Of a DNA stretch of 64,000 nt, positions 57,345 to 64,000 are shown piece by piece. Under the pieces are notes generated by a model, which did not search any database, was not told the origin of the DNA, and worked only from the letters and a program-made list of their open reading frames with translations. Both the position numbers and the translations under genes were made by a program. Source of the stretch: JAJXWB01 sp037044955 (GTDB taxonomy: Bacteria > Pseudomonadota > Alphaproteobacteria > Rhizobiales > Beijerinckiaceae); assembly GCA_037044955.1 (NCBI GenBank), contig JBAOHX010000003.1:111854-175853 (forward strand), read 5' to 3'. Numbering within the stretch: position 1 is the stretch's first letter; every line of letters begins with the position of its first letter.

Positions 57345-59153
57345 ATGACGGCACGCCACGGCACGACTTCCATGCGATTCTTCTCGGTTTATCGAAGGGT
57401 TCTCGCCCAGCTCGCGCCTGAAGCGGGCCTTGCGATTCTGCTGGCGACCGCCAATCTCGCCGTCGCCGCCGCGCAATTCGCCGAGCCCCTGCTGTTTGGC
57501 CGCATCATCGACAAGCTGACGACCGCACAGGCTCAGAAAGTCGCGCTGCAGATGATCGATCTCGCGCCGATGCTGGCGGCCTGGGTCGGTTTCGGCCTGT
57601 TTTCGATCGGCGGCTCCGTTCTGGTCGCCCTGCACGCCGACCGGCTCGCCCATCGCCGGCGCCTCGGCATGATGAGCGCCTATTTCGATCATGTGCTGCA
57701 CCTGCCCCTGAGCTTCCATTCTGCGGTCCATTCCGGGCGCCTGCTCAAGATCATGCTCGACGGCGCGCAGGCCATGTTCAACCTGTGGCTGTCCTTCTTC
57801 CGCGAGAATTGCGCCTCGGCCACCGCCCTGTTCGTGCTGCTGCCGCTGACCCTGTTCATCAACTGGCGGCTGGCGGCGATCCTGATGGTTCTGGTCGTCG
57901 CCTTCGGCCTGTTAACCACGTTCGTCCTGCGCCGCACGGAATCGTTACAGGGGCGTGTCGAACGTTTTTCCGCCGATCTGGCCGAACATGCCTCGGACGC
58001 GCTCGGCAACGTGCCGGTCATCCAGAGCTTCACCCGCATCGAAAGCGAATCCGCGGCCATGCGGCGGATCATCGACGCTCTGCTCGCCGCGCAGATGCCG
58101 GTCCTGTCGTGGTGGGCGATCGCCGCCGTCGCCACCCGCGCGTCCGCCACCCTTTCGATCCTGACCATCTTCCTCGTCGGCACCTGGCTTCACCTGCAGG
58201 GGCAGGCGACGGTGGGCGAGATCGTCACTTTCATCAATTTCGCCACCATGCTGATCGGCCGGCTCGAGCAGATGGTCGGCTTCATCAATGTGCTCTTCCT
58301 CGACGCGCCGCGCATCAACAGCTTCTTCGGCGTGCTCGACACCCAGCCGGGTGTCGCCGACCGCCCCAACGCCGCCGATCCCGGCCGCCTGCAGGGGCGC
58401 GTGACCTTCGAGCACGTCACCTTTTCCTACGACGGCGTCCGCAACGCCGTCAGCAATGTCACGTTCAACGTGCAGCCCGGCGAGACCGTGGCGCTGGTCG
58501 GCGCGACCGGCTCCGGCAAATCGACGACGCTCGGCCTGCTGCATCGCGTCTTTGACCCGGCCGAGGGCCGCGTGCTGGTCGACGGCATGGACATCCGCGA
58601 CCTCAAGCTCGGCGCGCTGCGCCGGAATATCGGCGTCGTTTTCCAGGAGCCGATGCTGTTTGCCCGCTCGATCGAGGAAAACCTGCGCATCGGCAAGCCG
58701 GACGCCAGCGCCGAGGAGATCGACCTCGCCCTCCAGCGCGCGCAGGCCAAGGATTTCATCGGCCGCCAGACCGAGGGGCTGGCGACGCGCGTCGGCGAGC
58801 GCGGCCGCTCCCTGTCCGGCGGCGAACGCCAGCGCCTGTCGATCGCCCGCGCGCTGCTGAAGGACCCGCCGATCATGATTTTCGACGAGGCGACCAGCGC
58901 GCTGGACGCCACGACCGAGCGCCAGATCCAGGCGGCCCTGGACGCCGCGACCAGGGGACGGACCACCTTCGTCATCGCGCATCGCCTCGCCACCATCCGC
59001 AACGCCGACCGGATTCTGGTGTTCGACGGCGGCCAGATCGTCGAATCCGGCAATTTCGAAGAACTGGTCGAACGCAACGGCCGCTTCGCCACGCTCGCGC
59101 GCGCCCAGTTCATGGCGCCGCCGCAGCCCGCGCCTGCTCAACCCGCATCCTGA
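57345..59153 (+). CDS. ndvA: Cyclic beta-1,2-glucan exporter, ABC transmembrane-ATPase (NdvA type)
   Basis: This 602-residue half-transporter joins a six-helix membrane domain and an ATPase domain. Membrane-domain motifs include HADRLAHRRRLGMMSAYFDH and HLPLSFHSAVHSGRLLKIML. Walker A is GATGSGKST, the signature is LSGGERQRLSIARALL, Walker B is IMIFDEATSALD, and the H-loop is FVIAHRL. The pattern and the FHS.HSGRL segment match NdvA/ChvA exporters of periplasmic cyclic glucans in Hyphomicrobiales. An alternative ATG at 57372 (MRFFSVYRRV) is equally plausible. No ndvB glucan synthase lies in the window. Confidence 0.9.
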   Translation: MTARHGTTSMRFFSVYRRVLAQLAPEAGLAILLATANLAVAAAQFAEPLLFGRIIDKLTTAQAQKVALQMIDLAPMLAAWVGFGLFSIGGSVLVALHADRLAHRRRLGMMSAYFDHVLHLPLSFHSAVHSGRLLKIMLDGAQAMFNLWLSFFRENCASATALFVLLPLTLFINWRLAAILMVLVVAFGLLTTFVLRRTESLQGRVERFSADLAEHASDALGNVPVIQSFTRIESESAAMRRIIDALLAAQMPVLSWWAIAAVATRASATLSILTIFLVGTWLHLQGQATVGEIVTFINFATMLIGRLEQMVGFINVLFLDAPRINSFFGVLDTQPGVADRPNAADPGRLQGRVTFEHVTFSYDGVRNAVSNVTFNVQPGETVALVGATGSGKSTTLGLLHRVFDPAEGRVLVDGMDIRDLKLGALRRNIGVVFQEPMLFARSIEENLRIGKPDASAEEIDLALQRAQAKDFIGRQTEGLATRVGERGRSLSGGERQRLSIARALLKDPPIMIFDEATSALDATTERQIQAALDAATRGRTTFVIAHRLATIRNADRILVFDGGQIVESGNFEELVERNGRFATLARAQFMAPPQPAPAQPAS

Positions 59154-59173
59154 CAAGGATAGGCTCGACATTG

Positions 59174-59210
59174 GATGCAGAAGCATCTAATATAGATACA
59201 ATCGTATCTA
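59174..59210. promoter_or_regulatory. Double inverted repeat upstream of the marR-type gene
   Basis: TAGATAC (59193-59199), spacer AATC, GTATCTA (59204-59210) is a perfect 7-bp inverted repeat. GATGC-AGAA-GCATC (59174-59187) precedes it. Both end just 12 bases before the ATG at 59223. Paired palindromes so near a MarR gene are typical of autoregulation. Confidence 0.65.
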
Positions 59211-59222
59211 AAGCAGGCGATC

Positions 59223-59678
59223 ATGGCTGAGCCCGGCAGGAAAACGTTGCGGAGCTGGCGTAGGCTGGAGAGGTCCTACGCCCTCGTCCACGGCCGGCTG
59301 GAGGAAGCGCTGAAATCGCAGGGCCTGCCGCCCCTGCTGTGGCTGCGCGCCCTGGAGGAATTCGCGCGATGCGGCGAGGACGGCCTGCGGCCGTTCGAGC
59401 TTCAGGACGCGCTCGGCCTCGAACAGCCCGCCGTCTCGCGCCTCCTCGAAAAGATGGTCGGCGCCGGGCTTTTGAACCGGACGGAATGTCAGGACGACCG
59501 CCGCGGCTGGCGGGTCGCCGCCACGCCGCTCGGCGCGGAAACCCGCGAGCGCATGGCCGTTGCCTATACGGACGCGCTCTCGGCGCATTTCCTCGCCCAT
59601 CTCGGCGAAAAGCAGGCGCGCGCCCTCGACGAAATCCTGGGCGACCTGCTCGAGAGCGCCGGCCCGGCTGACGGATGA
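59223..59678 (+). CDS. MarR-family transcriptional regulator
   Basis: The 151-residue protein has the winged helix of MarR regulators: DALGLEQPAVSRLLEKMVGA for recognition and NRTECQDDRRGWRVAATPLG for the wing. The DR in the wing is a MarR hallmark. N- and C-terminal helices form the dimer. The clear palindromes directly upstream suggest autoregulation. Its stop codon abuts the stop of the convergent CorC-type gene exactly. The ligand and other targets are unknown; ndvA is upstream but on the same strand, 69 bases away. Confidence 0.88.
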   Translation: MAEPGRKTLRSWRRLERSYALVHGRLEEALKSQGLPPLLWLRALEEFARCGEDGLRPFELQDALGLEQPAVSRLLEKMVGAGLLNRTECQDDRRGWRVAATPLGAETRERMAVAYTDALSAHFLAHLGEKQARALDEILGDLLESAGPADG

Positions 59679-60965
59679 TCAGACCGCCGGCGAGACCCGC
59701 AGCGATGTGATGCGGTTGCGCGTCTTGCGCAGCACCTCGAAGCGGAAGCCGTGGAAGGTGAAGGTCTGGCCGGGTTCCGGAATCATCCGCGCCTCGTGGA
59801 TGACCAGGCCGGCGATCGTCGTCGCCTCCTCGTCCGGCAGGCGCCAGTCCATGATGCGGTTGAGATCGCGCACCGGCACGGCGCCGTCCACGATCACCCC
59901 GCCATCGGCCGTCTGGCGCACGCCCTGGGCGGCGATGTCGTGCTCGTCGGTGATGTCGCCGACGATCTCTTCCAGAATGTCCTCGAGCGTCACCAGCCCC
60001 ATCACGACGCCATATTCGTCGACGACCAGGGCGAAATGCGTCTTGCGCTTGCGGAAGGCCTGCAACTGGTCGACCAGGGTGGTGGTTTCCGGCACGAACC
60101 AGGCGTCGAGCGCGATGTCGTCGATGTTGACCTTGTCGGGATCGCCCACCGATTCCAGTTCGCGCAGCAAATCCTTGGCGTGCATCACGCCGATGATGTT
60201 TTCCGGCTCGCCGCGCCACAAGGGCAGGCGGGTATGCGGCGAGGACAAGACCTCGCGCACGAGTTCGCGCGGCGGCAGGTCCGCGTTGACGGCGATCATC
60301 TTGGTCCGGTGCACCATGACGTCGGAGACGGAAAGCTCCTTGAGATCGAGCAGCCCGCCGAACATGTCGCGGTCGGCGCGTGCGACGCCGCCCTCCTGAT
60401 GCAGGTAGTCGACCGTGCTCTTCAATTCGTCGTGGCCGCCCAAGGCGGCGTGGCCGTCGCCGATCTTCACGCCGACGGCGCGCAAGACGCCGTGCACGAT
60501 CGCCTCGACCGCGAACAGGATCGGCCCGAAGACGGCGACCGCGACCGAGACCGGCCGCGCGACGGCGAGCGACATCCTTTCGGGGAAATTGATCGCGATC
60601 GTCTTGGGCATGACCTCGGCGAAGATCAGCAGCAACGCCGTCATCAGGAAGGTGGCGTAGATCGCGCCCTTCTCGCCGAAGATCGTCACCAGCAGGCTGG
60701 TGGCGACCGCCGAGGAGGCGATGTTGACCAGCGTATTGCCGAGCAGCATGGCGCCGATGAACCGGTCGCGGGACTGCAGCAGCCGGTTCACGGTCGCCGC
60801 GCGAGAATCCCCGCCTTTTTCCAGCGCGTGCATGCGGGGGCGAGAAGCAGCCGTCAGTGCGGTTTCCGACCCCGAAAAGAACGCCGAAACCAGGATGCAG
60901 GCGCCCACGATCGCCGCCGCAGTCCAGGGATTTATCGACAGAGGCTCGCCTATCGCCCCTTCCAT
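59679..60965 (-). CDS. CorC/HlyC-family membrane protein with CNNM, CBS and CorC domains
   Basis: This 428-residue protein has an N-terminal CNNM/DUF21 membrane domain with helices such as AAAIVGACILVSAFFSGSET and LLIFAEVMPKTIAINFPERM. Tandem CBS domains follow (SDVMVHRTKMIAVNADLPPR, DKVNIDDIALDAWFVPETTT with LALVVDEYGVVMGLVTLEDI), and a C-terminal CorC_HlyC domain. The family is linked to Mg or Co efflux. It is often beside aroK/aroB in relatives, and here follows the fused aroKB gene with a 105-base gap on the same strand. Confidence 0.92.
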   Translation of the reverse strand: MEGAIGEPLSINPWTAAAIVGACILVSAFFSGSETALTAASRPRMHALEKGGDSRAATVNRLLQSRDRFIGAMLLGNTLVNIASSAVATSLLVTIFGEKGAIYATFLMTALLLIFAEVMPKTIAINFPERMSLAVARPVSVAVAVFGPILFAVEAIVHGVLRAVGVKIGDGHAALGGHDELKSTVDYLHQEGGVARADRDMFGGLLDLKELSVSDVMVHRTKMIAVNADLPPRELVREVLSSPHTRLPLWRGEPENIIGVMHAKDLLRELESVGDPDKVNIDDIALDAWFVPETTTLVDQLQAFRKRKTHFALVVDEYGVVMGLVTLEDILEEIVGDITDEHDIAAQGVRQTADGGVIVDGAVPVRDLNRIMDWRLPDEEATTIAGLVIHEARMIPEPGQTFTFHGFRFEVLRKTRNRITSLRVSPAV

Positions 60966-61070
60966 GATGTGTTCATCCAGTCTTGCGCCGGCGCCGAATG
61001 CGCGCCGGCTCGAACGCGGTAAGATAGAAAAACGCGGACGCCCGCGCCATCGATCCGCTCAGACGCCGTT

Positions 61071-62801
61071 TCAGGAGGCGGCGAGTTCGCTCTCGAGAAA
61101 GGCCCTGATGTCGCCGGGCTCGATGCCCCTGGCGATGAACGACTGGCCTATGCCGCGCGCGAGGATGAAGGTGAGCGACCCCTGCTGCACCTTCTTGTCC
61201 TGGTACATGGCCTCCAGAATGGCGTCCGCCCCCGCGCTCCAGCCCGCGATGTCGCGAATGCGCGTCGGCAGGCCGACCGTGCGCAGATGGCCGGCGACGC
61301 GCTCGGCGTCCTGCCCGGCGCAAAGGCCGCGCGCGGCGGAGAAGCGAAAGGCGCAGGCCATGCCGATGGCCACGCCCTCGCCATGCACCAGCCGCGAGCC
61401 GTCGTAGTTCACGAGCCGCTCGAGCGCATGGCCGAAAGTGTGGCCGAGGTTGAGCAGCGCGCGGTCGCCCTGCTCGGTTTCGTCGCGGGCGACCACCGCC
61501 GCCTTGGAGGCGCAGGAGCGCGCGATCGCCTGAACCCGCGCAGGCCCGCCGGCGAAAACCGCCCGCCAGTTCTGTTCGAGCCAGGCGAAGAAATCGGGCG
61601 CGTCGATCAGCCCGTACTTGGCGACTTCCGCATAGCCGGCGCGAAACTCGCGCTCGGGCAGCGTCGCCAGCGCCGCCGTGTCGGCCAGCACCAGCGCGGG
61701 CTGGTAGAAGGCGCCGATCAGGTTCTTGCCGTGCGCGGAATTGATGCCGGTCTTGCCGCCGACCGAGGAATCGACCTGCGACAGCAGCGTCGTGGGAATC
61801 TGCGCGAAGCGGACGCCGCGCCGCACCGACGCCGCCGCGAACCCTGCGAGATCGCCGACCACGCCGCCGCCGAGCGCCACGACGAAATCGCCGCGCTCGA
61901 TCTTCGCCGCGATGATCGCCTCGCACACGCGCTCGAACCATTCGTAACGCTTCGTGCTCTCGCCGGGCGGCACGACGATCGAGGAATGACGAATGCCGGC
62001 CGCGTCCAGGCTCGCCTGCAATGCGGGCAGGTGAGCGCGCGCCACATTCTCGTCCGTGACGATGGCGCAGGCGGCCTTCGGCGCGAGCGCGGCGATCCGC
62101 GGCCCGGCTTCCGCGATCACGCCGTCGCCGATGGCGATGTCGTAGGCGCGCGCGCCGAGCTCCACGCGTACGATTTCACGCGGCGGCGACCCGGGCGCCG
62201 AAGAGGTCGCAAGGTAGGTTTCCAGCGCGTTCATCACATCCTCGACGATGGCGTCATAATGCGCGTCGCGCGCCTCGACCGTCACCTGGGCCTTCGCATA
62301 GACCGGGTAGCGCTCGTCCATCAACCGGCGCAGCGTTCCCTCGGGGTCCGGGTTCTGCAGCAGCGGTCGCGTCGGACGGCGGCGCACGCGTTTCATCAGC
62401 AGGTCGAACTCCGCCCGCAGCCAGACCGAAATGCCGGATTCGGCGATGCGCGCGCGCGTCTGCTCGTTCATGAAGGCGCCGCCGCCGGTGGCGATCACGT
62501 TCGGTCCGCCGGCCAAAAGCCGCGCCATCACCCGCCGCTCGCCGTCGCGGAAATAGGGCTCGCCGTAGGTCGCGAAAATCTCCGAGATCGTCATCTGGTG
62601 GGCGGCCTCGATCTCATGGTCCGCATCGACGAAGGGCAGGCCGAGACGCTCCGCCAGCCGCCGTCCCGCCGAGGTCTTGCCGCACCCCATCATGCCGACC
62701 AGCACGATGGACCGCACGCCGAGCGCGGCCACGAGCGCCCGCTCGCGCGCCTGCGGAGCGCGCGGCGCGTGAATGGCGGCGCCTGTCGTTGTCTGGTGCA
62801 T
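61071..62801 (-). CDS. aroKB: Fused shikimate kinase - 3-dehydroquinate synthase (AroK-AroB)
   Basis: The 576-residue protein joins two enzymes of aromatic amino-acid synthesis. The kinase half, about residues 1-200, has Walker A GMMGCGKTSAG (36-46), DADHEIE, and the adenine-binding RPLLQ. The synthase half starts near REIVRVELGARAYDIAIGDG and carries VALGGGVVGDLAGFAAA, QIPTTLLSQVDSSVGGKTGI, and NLGHTFGHALE with metal-binding His residues. A short linker (SSAPGSPPRE) connects them. No stop or start codon interrupts. AroK and AroB are usually separate adjacent genes. The divergent gene upstream is the small membrane protein and xerD. Confidence 0.94.
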   Translation of the reverse strand: MHQTTTGAAIHAPRAPQARERALVAALGVRSIVLVGMMGCGKTSAGRRLAERLGLPFVDADHEIEAAHQMTISEIFATYGEPYFRDGERRVMARLLAGGPNVIATGGGAFMNEQTRARIAESGISVWLRAEFDLLMKRVRRRPTRPLLQNPDPEGTLRRLMDERYPVYAKAQVTVEARDAHYDAIVEDVMNALETYLATSSAPGSPPREIVRVELGARAYDIAIGDGVIAEAGPRIAALAPKAACAIVTDENVARAHLPALQASLDAAGIRHSSIVVPPGESTKRYEWFERVCEAIIAAKIERGDFVVALGGGVVGDLAGFAAASVRRGVRFAQIPTTLLSQVDSSVGGKTGINSAHGKNLIGAFYQPALVLADTAALATLPEREFRAGYAEVAKYGLIDAPDFFAWLEQNWRAVFAGGPARVQAIARSCASKAAVVARDETEQGDRALLNLGHTFGHALERLVNYDGSRLVHGEGVAIGMACAFRFSAARGLCAGQDAERVAGHLRTVGLPTRIRDIAGWSAGADAILEAMYQDKKVQQGSLTFILARGIGQSFIARGIEPGDIRAFLESELAAS

Positions 62802-62904
62802 CGCTGGTCTGTATCACACGGCCCGCGCCAGCCGAAACCGCCCTCCAGGGCGGCGCGCCTTGCCTGCATCGAGTTCGGCGGCATATGTTCGAGCGCTTTC
62901 GAGG

Positions 62905-63060
62905 GTGAGCGATTTGCCGAGTCTCTTCCGGTTTCTGTTTGTCGTGGGCGTGCTGGCGGGCCTGGCCTACGCGGGGATGTGGGCGCTCGTGACCTTCGTC
63001 GAGCCGCAGCAGCGCGAGATGACGAAGACCCTGCCGCCGAACGCGCTCGCGGGCAAATGA
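62905..63060 (+). CDS. Small single-span membrane protein upstream of xerD
   Basis: The 51-residue protein starts at a GTG (MSDLPSLFRFLF in translation) with one hydrophobic helix, FLFVVGVLAGLAYAGMWALV, and the short tail EPQQREMTKTLPPNALAGK. Similar tiny membrane proteins occur upstream of xerD in Hyphomicrobiales. Its stop overlaps the xerD start (ATGA), so translation is coupled. Function unknown. Confidence 0.75.
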   Translation: MSDLPSLFRFLFVVGVLAGLAYAGMWALVTFVEPQQREMTKTLPPNALAGK

Positions 63061-64000
63061 GCGCGGATCGCGCGACCGGGCAGATCGACCTCTTTCTCGA
63101 CATGATCGCCGCCGAGCGCGGCGCCTCCCGCAATACGATCGACGCCTATCGCCGCGATCTCGCGGATTACGCCGGCTTTCTTCGCAAGAACGGCGCAACG
63201 CCGACGGACGCCGACACCGCGACGATCCGGCTTTATCTGGGCGACCTGCAAAAGCGCGGCTTCGAGGCGGCGTCCTCGGCGCGCAAACTTTCCTCGATCC
63301 GCCAGCTCCACCGCTTTCTGGTCGCCGAGGCCATACGCGGCGACGATCCCGCAGCCATTCTCGAGGGTCCGCGCCGCGCGCCGTCCGCCCCGAAAATCCT
63401 CAGCGTCGATCAGGTCGACGCGCTCATCGAATCCGCTCGCGCAGCCGTGAATGCGCCCGAGATTTCGCCCGCACAGAAGCTGCGCGCGGCGCGTCTCTAC
63501 GCGCTGGTCGAACTCCTCTACGCCACGGGACTGCGCGTATCGGAGCTTGTCGCCCTGCCGAAGTCGGCCGGGCGCACGAAGGAGGCTTTCATCTCCGTGC
63601 GCGGCAAGGGCGGCCGCGACCGTCTCGTGCCTCTCACGCCGGCGGCGCGGGAATCGATCTCCGCCTATCGCGAAACGTTGAAGGCCGCGGCGCCGGGACT
63701 CTTCGAATCGAAATGGCTCTTCCCTTCGGACGCCGAGAGCGGCCACCTGACCCGTCAGGCCTTCGCGCGCGACCTGAAGGCGCTCGCCGCAAGCGTCGGC
63801 ATCCGCGCTGCTTCGATCAGCCCGCACGTGCTGCGCCACGCCTTCGCCAGCCATCTGCTGCAGAACGGCGCGGATTTGCGCATCGTGCAGGAACTGCTGG
63901 GCCACGCCGATATTTCGACAACGCAGATCTATACGCACGTGCTCGACGAGCGCACGCGCGCCATGGTGCGCGACCTGCATCCGCTCGGCGACAAGGATTG
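63057..64000 (+). CDS. xerD: Tyrosine recombinase XerD, 3' end beyond window
   Basis: XerD resolves chromosome dimers at dif with XerC. The visible 314 residues have the SAM-like N-terminal domain (IDLFLDMIAAERGASRNTID) and the catalytic domain. Catalytic residues are Arg160 (ATGLRVSEL), Lys184 (RGKGGRDR), His257 and Arg260 (HVLRHAFASHLL), His283 (GHADISTTQ) and the nucleophile Tyr292 (IYTHV). The chain runs off the right edge just after the last helix, so only a few residues are missing. It starts within the stop of the small membrane protein gene. Confidence 0.94.
   Translation, partial: MSADRATGQIDLFLDMIAAERGASRNTIDAYRRDLADYAGFLRKNGATPTDADTATIRLYLGDLQKRGFEAASSARKLSSIRQLHRFLVAEAIRGDDPAAILEGPRRAPSAPKILSVDQVDALIESARAAVNAPEISPAQKLRAARLYALVELLYATGLRVSELVALPKSAGRTKEAFISVRGKGGRDRLVPLTPAARESISAYRETLKAAAPGLFESKWLFPSDAESGHLTRQAFARDLKALAASVGIRAASISPHVLRHAFASHLLQNGADLRIVQELLGHADISTTQIYTHVLDERTRAMVRDLHPLGDKD

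Overview
The window looks like a high-GC chromosome segment from an alphaproteobacterium of the order Hyphomicrobiales (Rhizobiales). Supporting markers are the atpHAGDC operon, secA next to a parvulin and argJ, sdhCDAB, CarD with a 7Fe ferredoxin and an S4 protein, bolA with a J-domain gene and cobS-cobT, an NdvA-type cyclic glucan exporter, an ethylmalonyl-CoA pathway enzyme, and xerD next to aroK/aroB. The family cannot be fixed by eye; a Beijerinckiaceae or Methylobacteriaceae relative is a guess.

Layout. 1-5 kb: end of an IclR regulator, a class III aminotransferase, acetate kinase and an acyl-CoA ligase. 4.9-10 kb: F1 ATP synthase operon on the minus strand. 10-14.5 kb: a small regulator/membrane protein pair, a hydrolase and priA. 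14.5-24 kb: secA, parvulin, an orphan amino-acid binding protein, argJ, a lipoprotein, mutT and a GNAT protein. 24-28 kb: sdhCDAB. 28-32 kb: an esterase-like protein without its nucleophile, a nuclease-like protein, an M48 lipoprotein and an RpoH sigma factor. 32-40 kb: CarD with a long histone-H1-like extension, fdxA, an S4 protein, a CelD-type acetyltransferase, a CobW GTPase, a D,D-carboxypeptidase and an L,D-transpeptidase. 40-46.5 kb: thioesterase, bolA, J-domain protein, cobST, mesaconyl-CoA hydratase, DUF167, yggT and tRNA-Ala(CGC).

From the tRNA-Ala gene to about 56 kb the character changes. The stretch has longer AT-rich gaps and gene relics (a serine recombinase tail running into the tRNA, an XRE regulator tail, an ACR3 arsenite pump tail). 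It carries gdhA, a TetR regulator and a six-gene minus-strand operon: SsuA/TauA-type ABC importer, an SDR with an unusual catalytic motif, and a two-subunit transketolase. I read it as a decayed genomic island carrying an uncharacterised import-and-catabolism system. This is the most interesting part of the window. 56-64 kb returns to core-like genes: a secreted protein, ndvA, a marR gene with a clear palindromic operator, a CorC-type protein, a fused aroK-aroB gene and xerD, which runs off the end.

Two features run through the window. Between 5 and 46 kb, eight genes (atpD, priA, secA, sdhB, sdhA, a nuclease-like gene, an L,D-transpeptidase and mesaconyl-CoA hydratase) carry eleven apparent single-base insertions. 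Since several are essential and otherwise intact, residual sequencing or assembly errors are more likely than real mutations. Palindrome-ended intergenic repeats of about 75-130 bp also sit at gene ends, one of them inside the atp operon.
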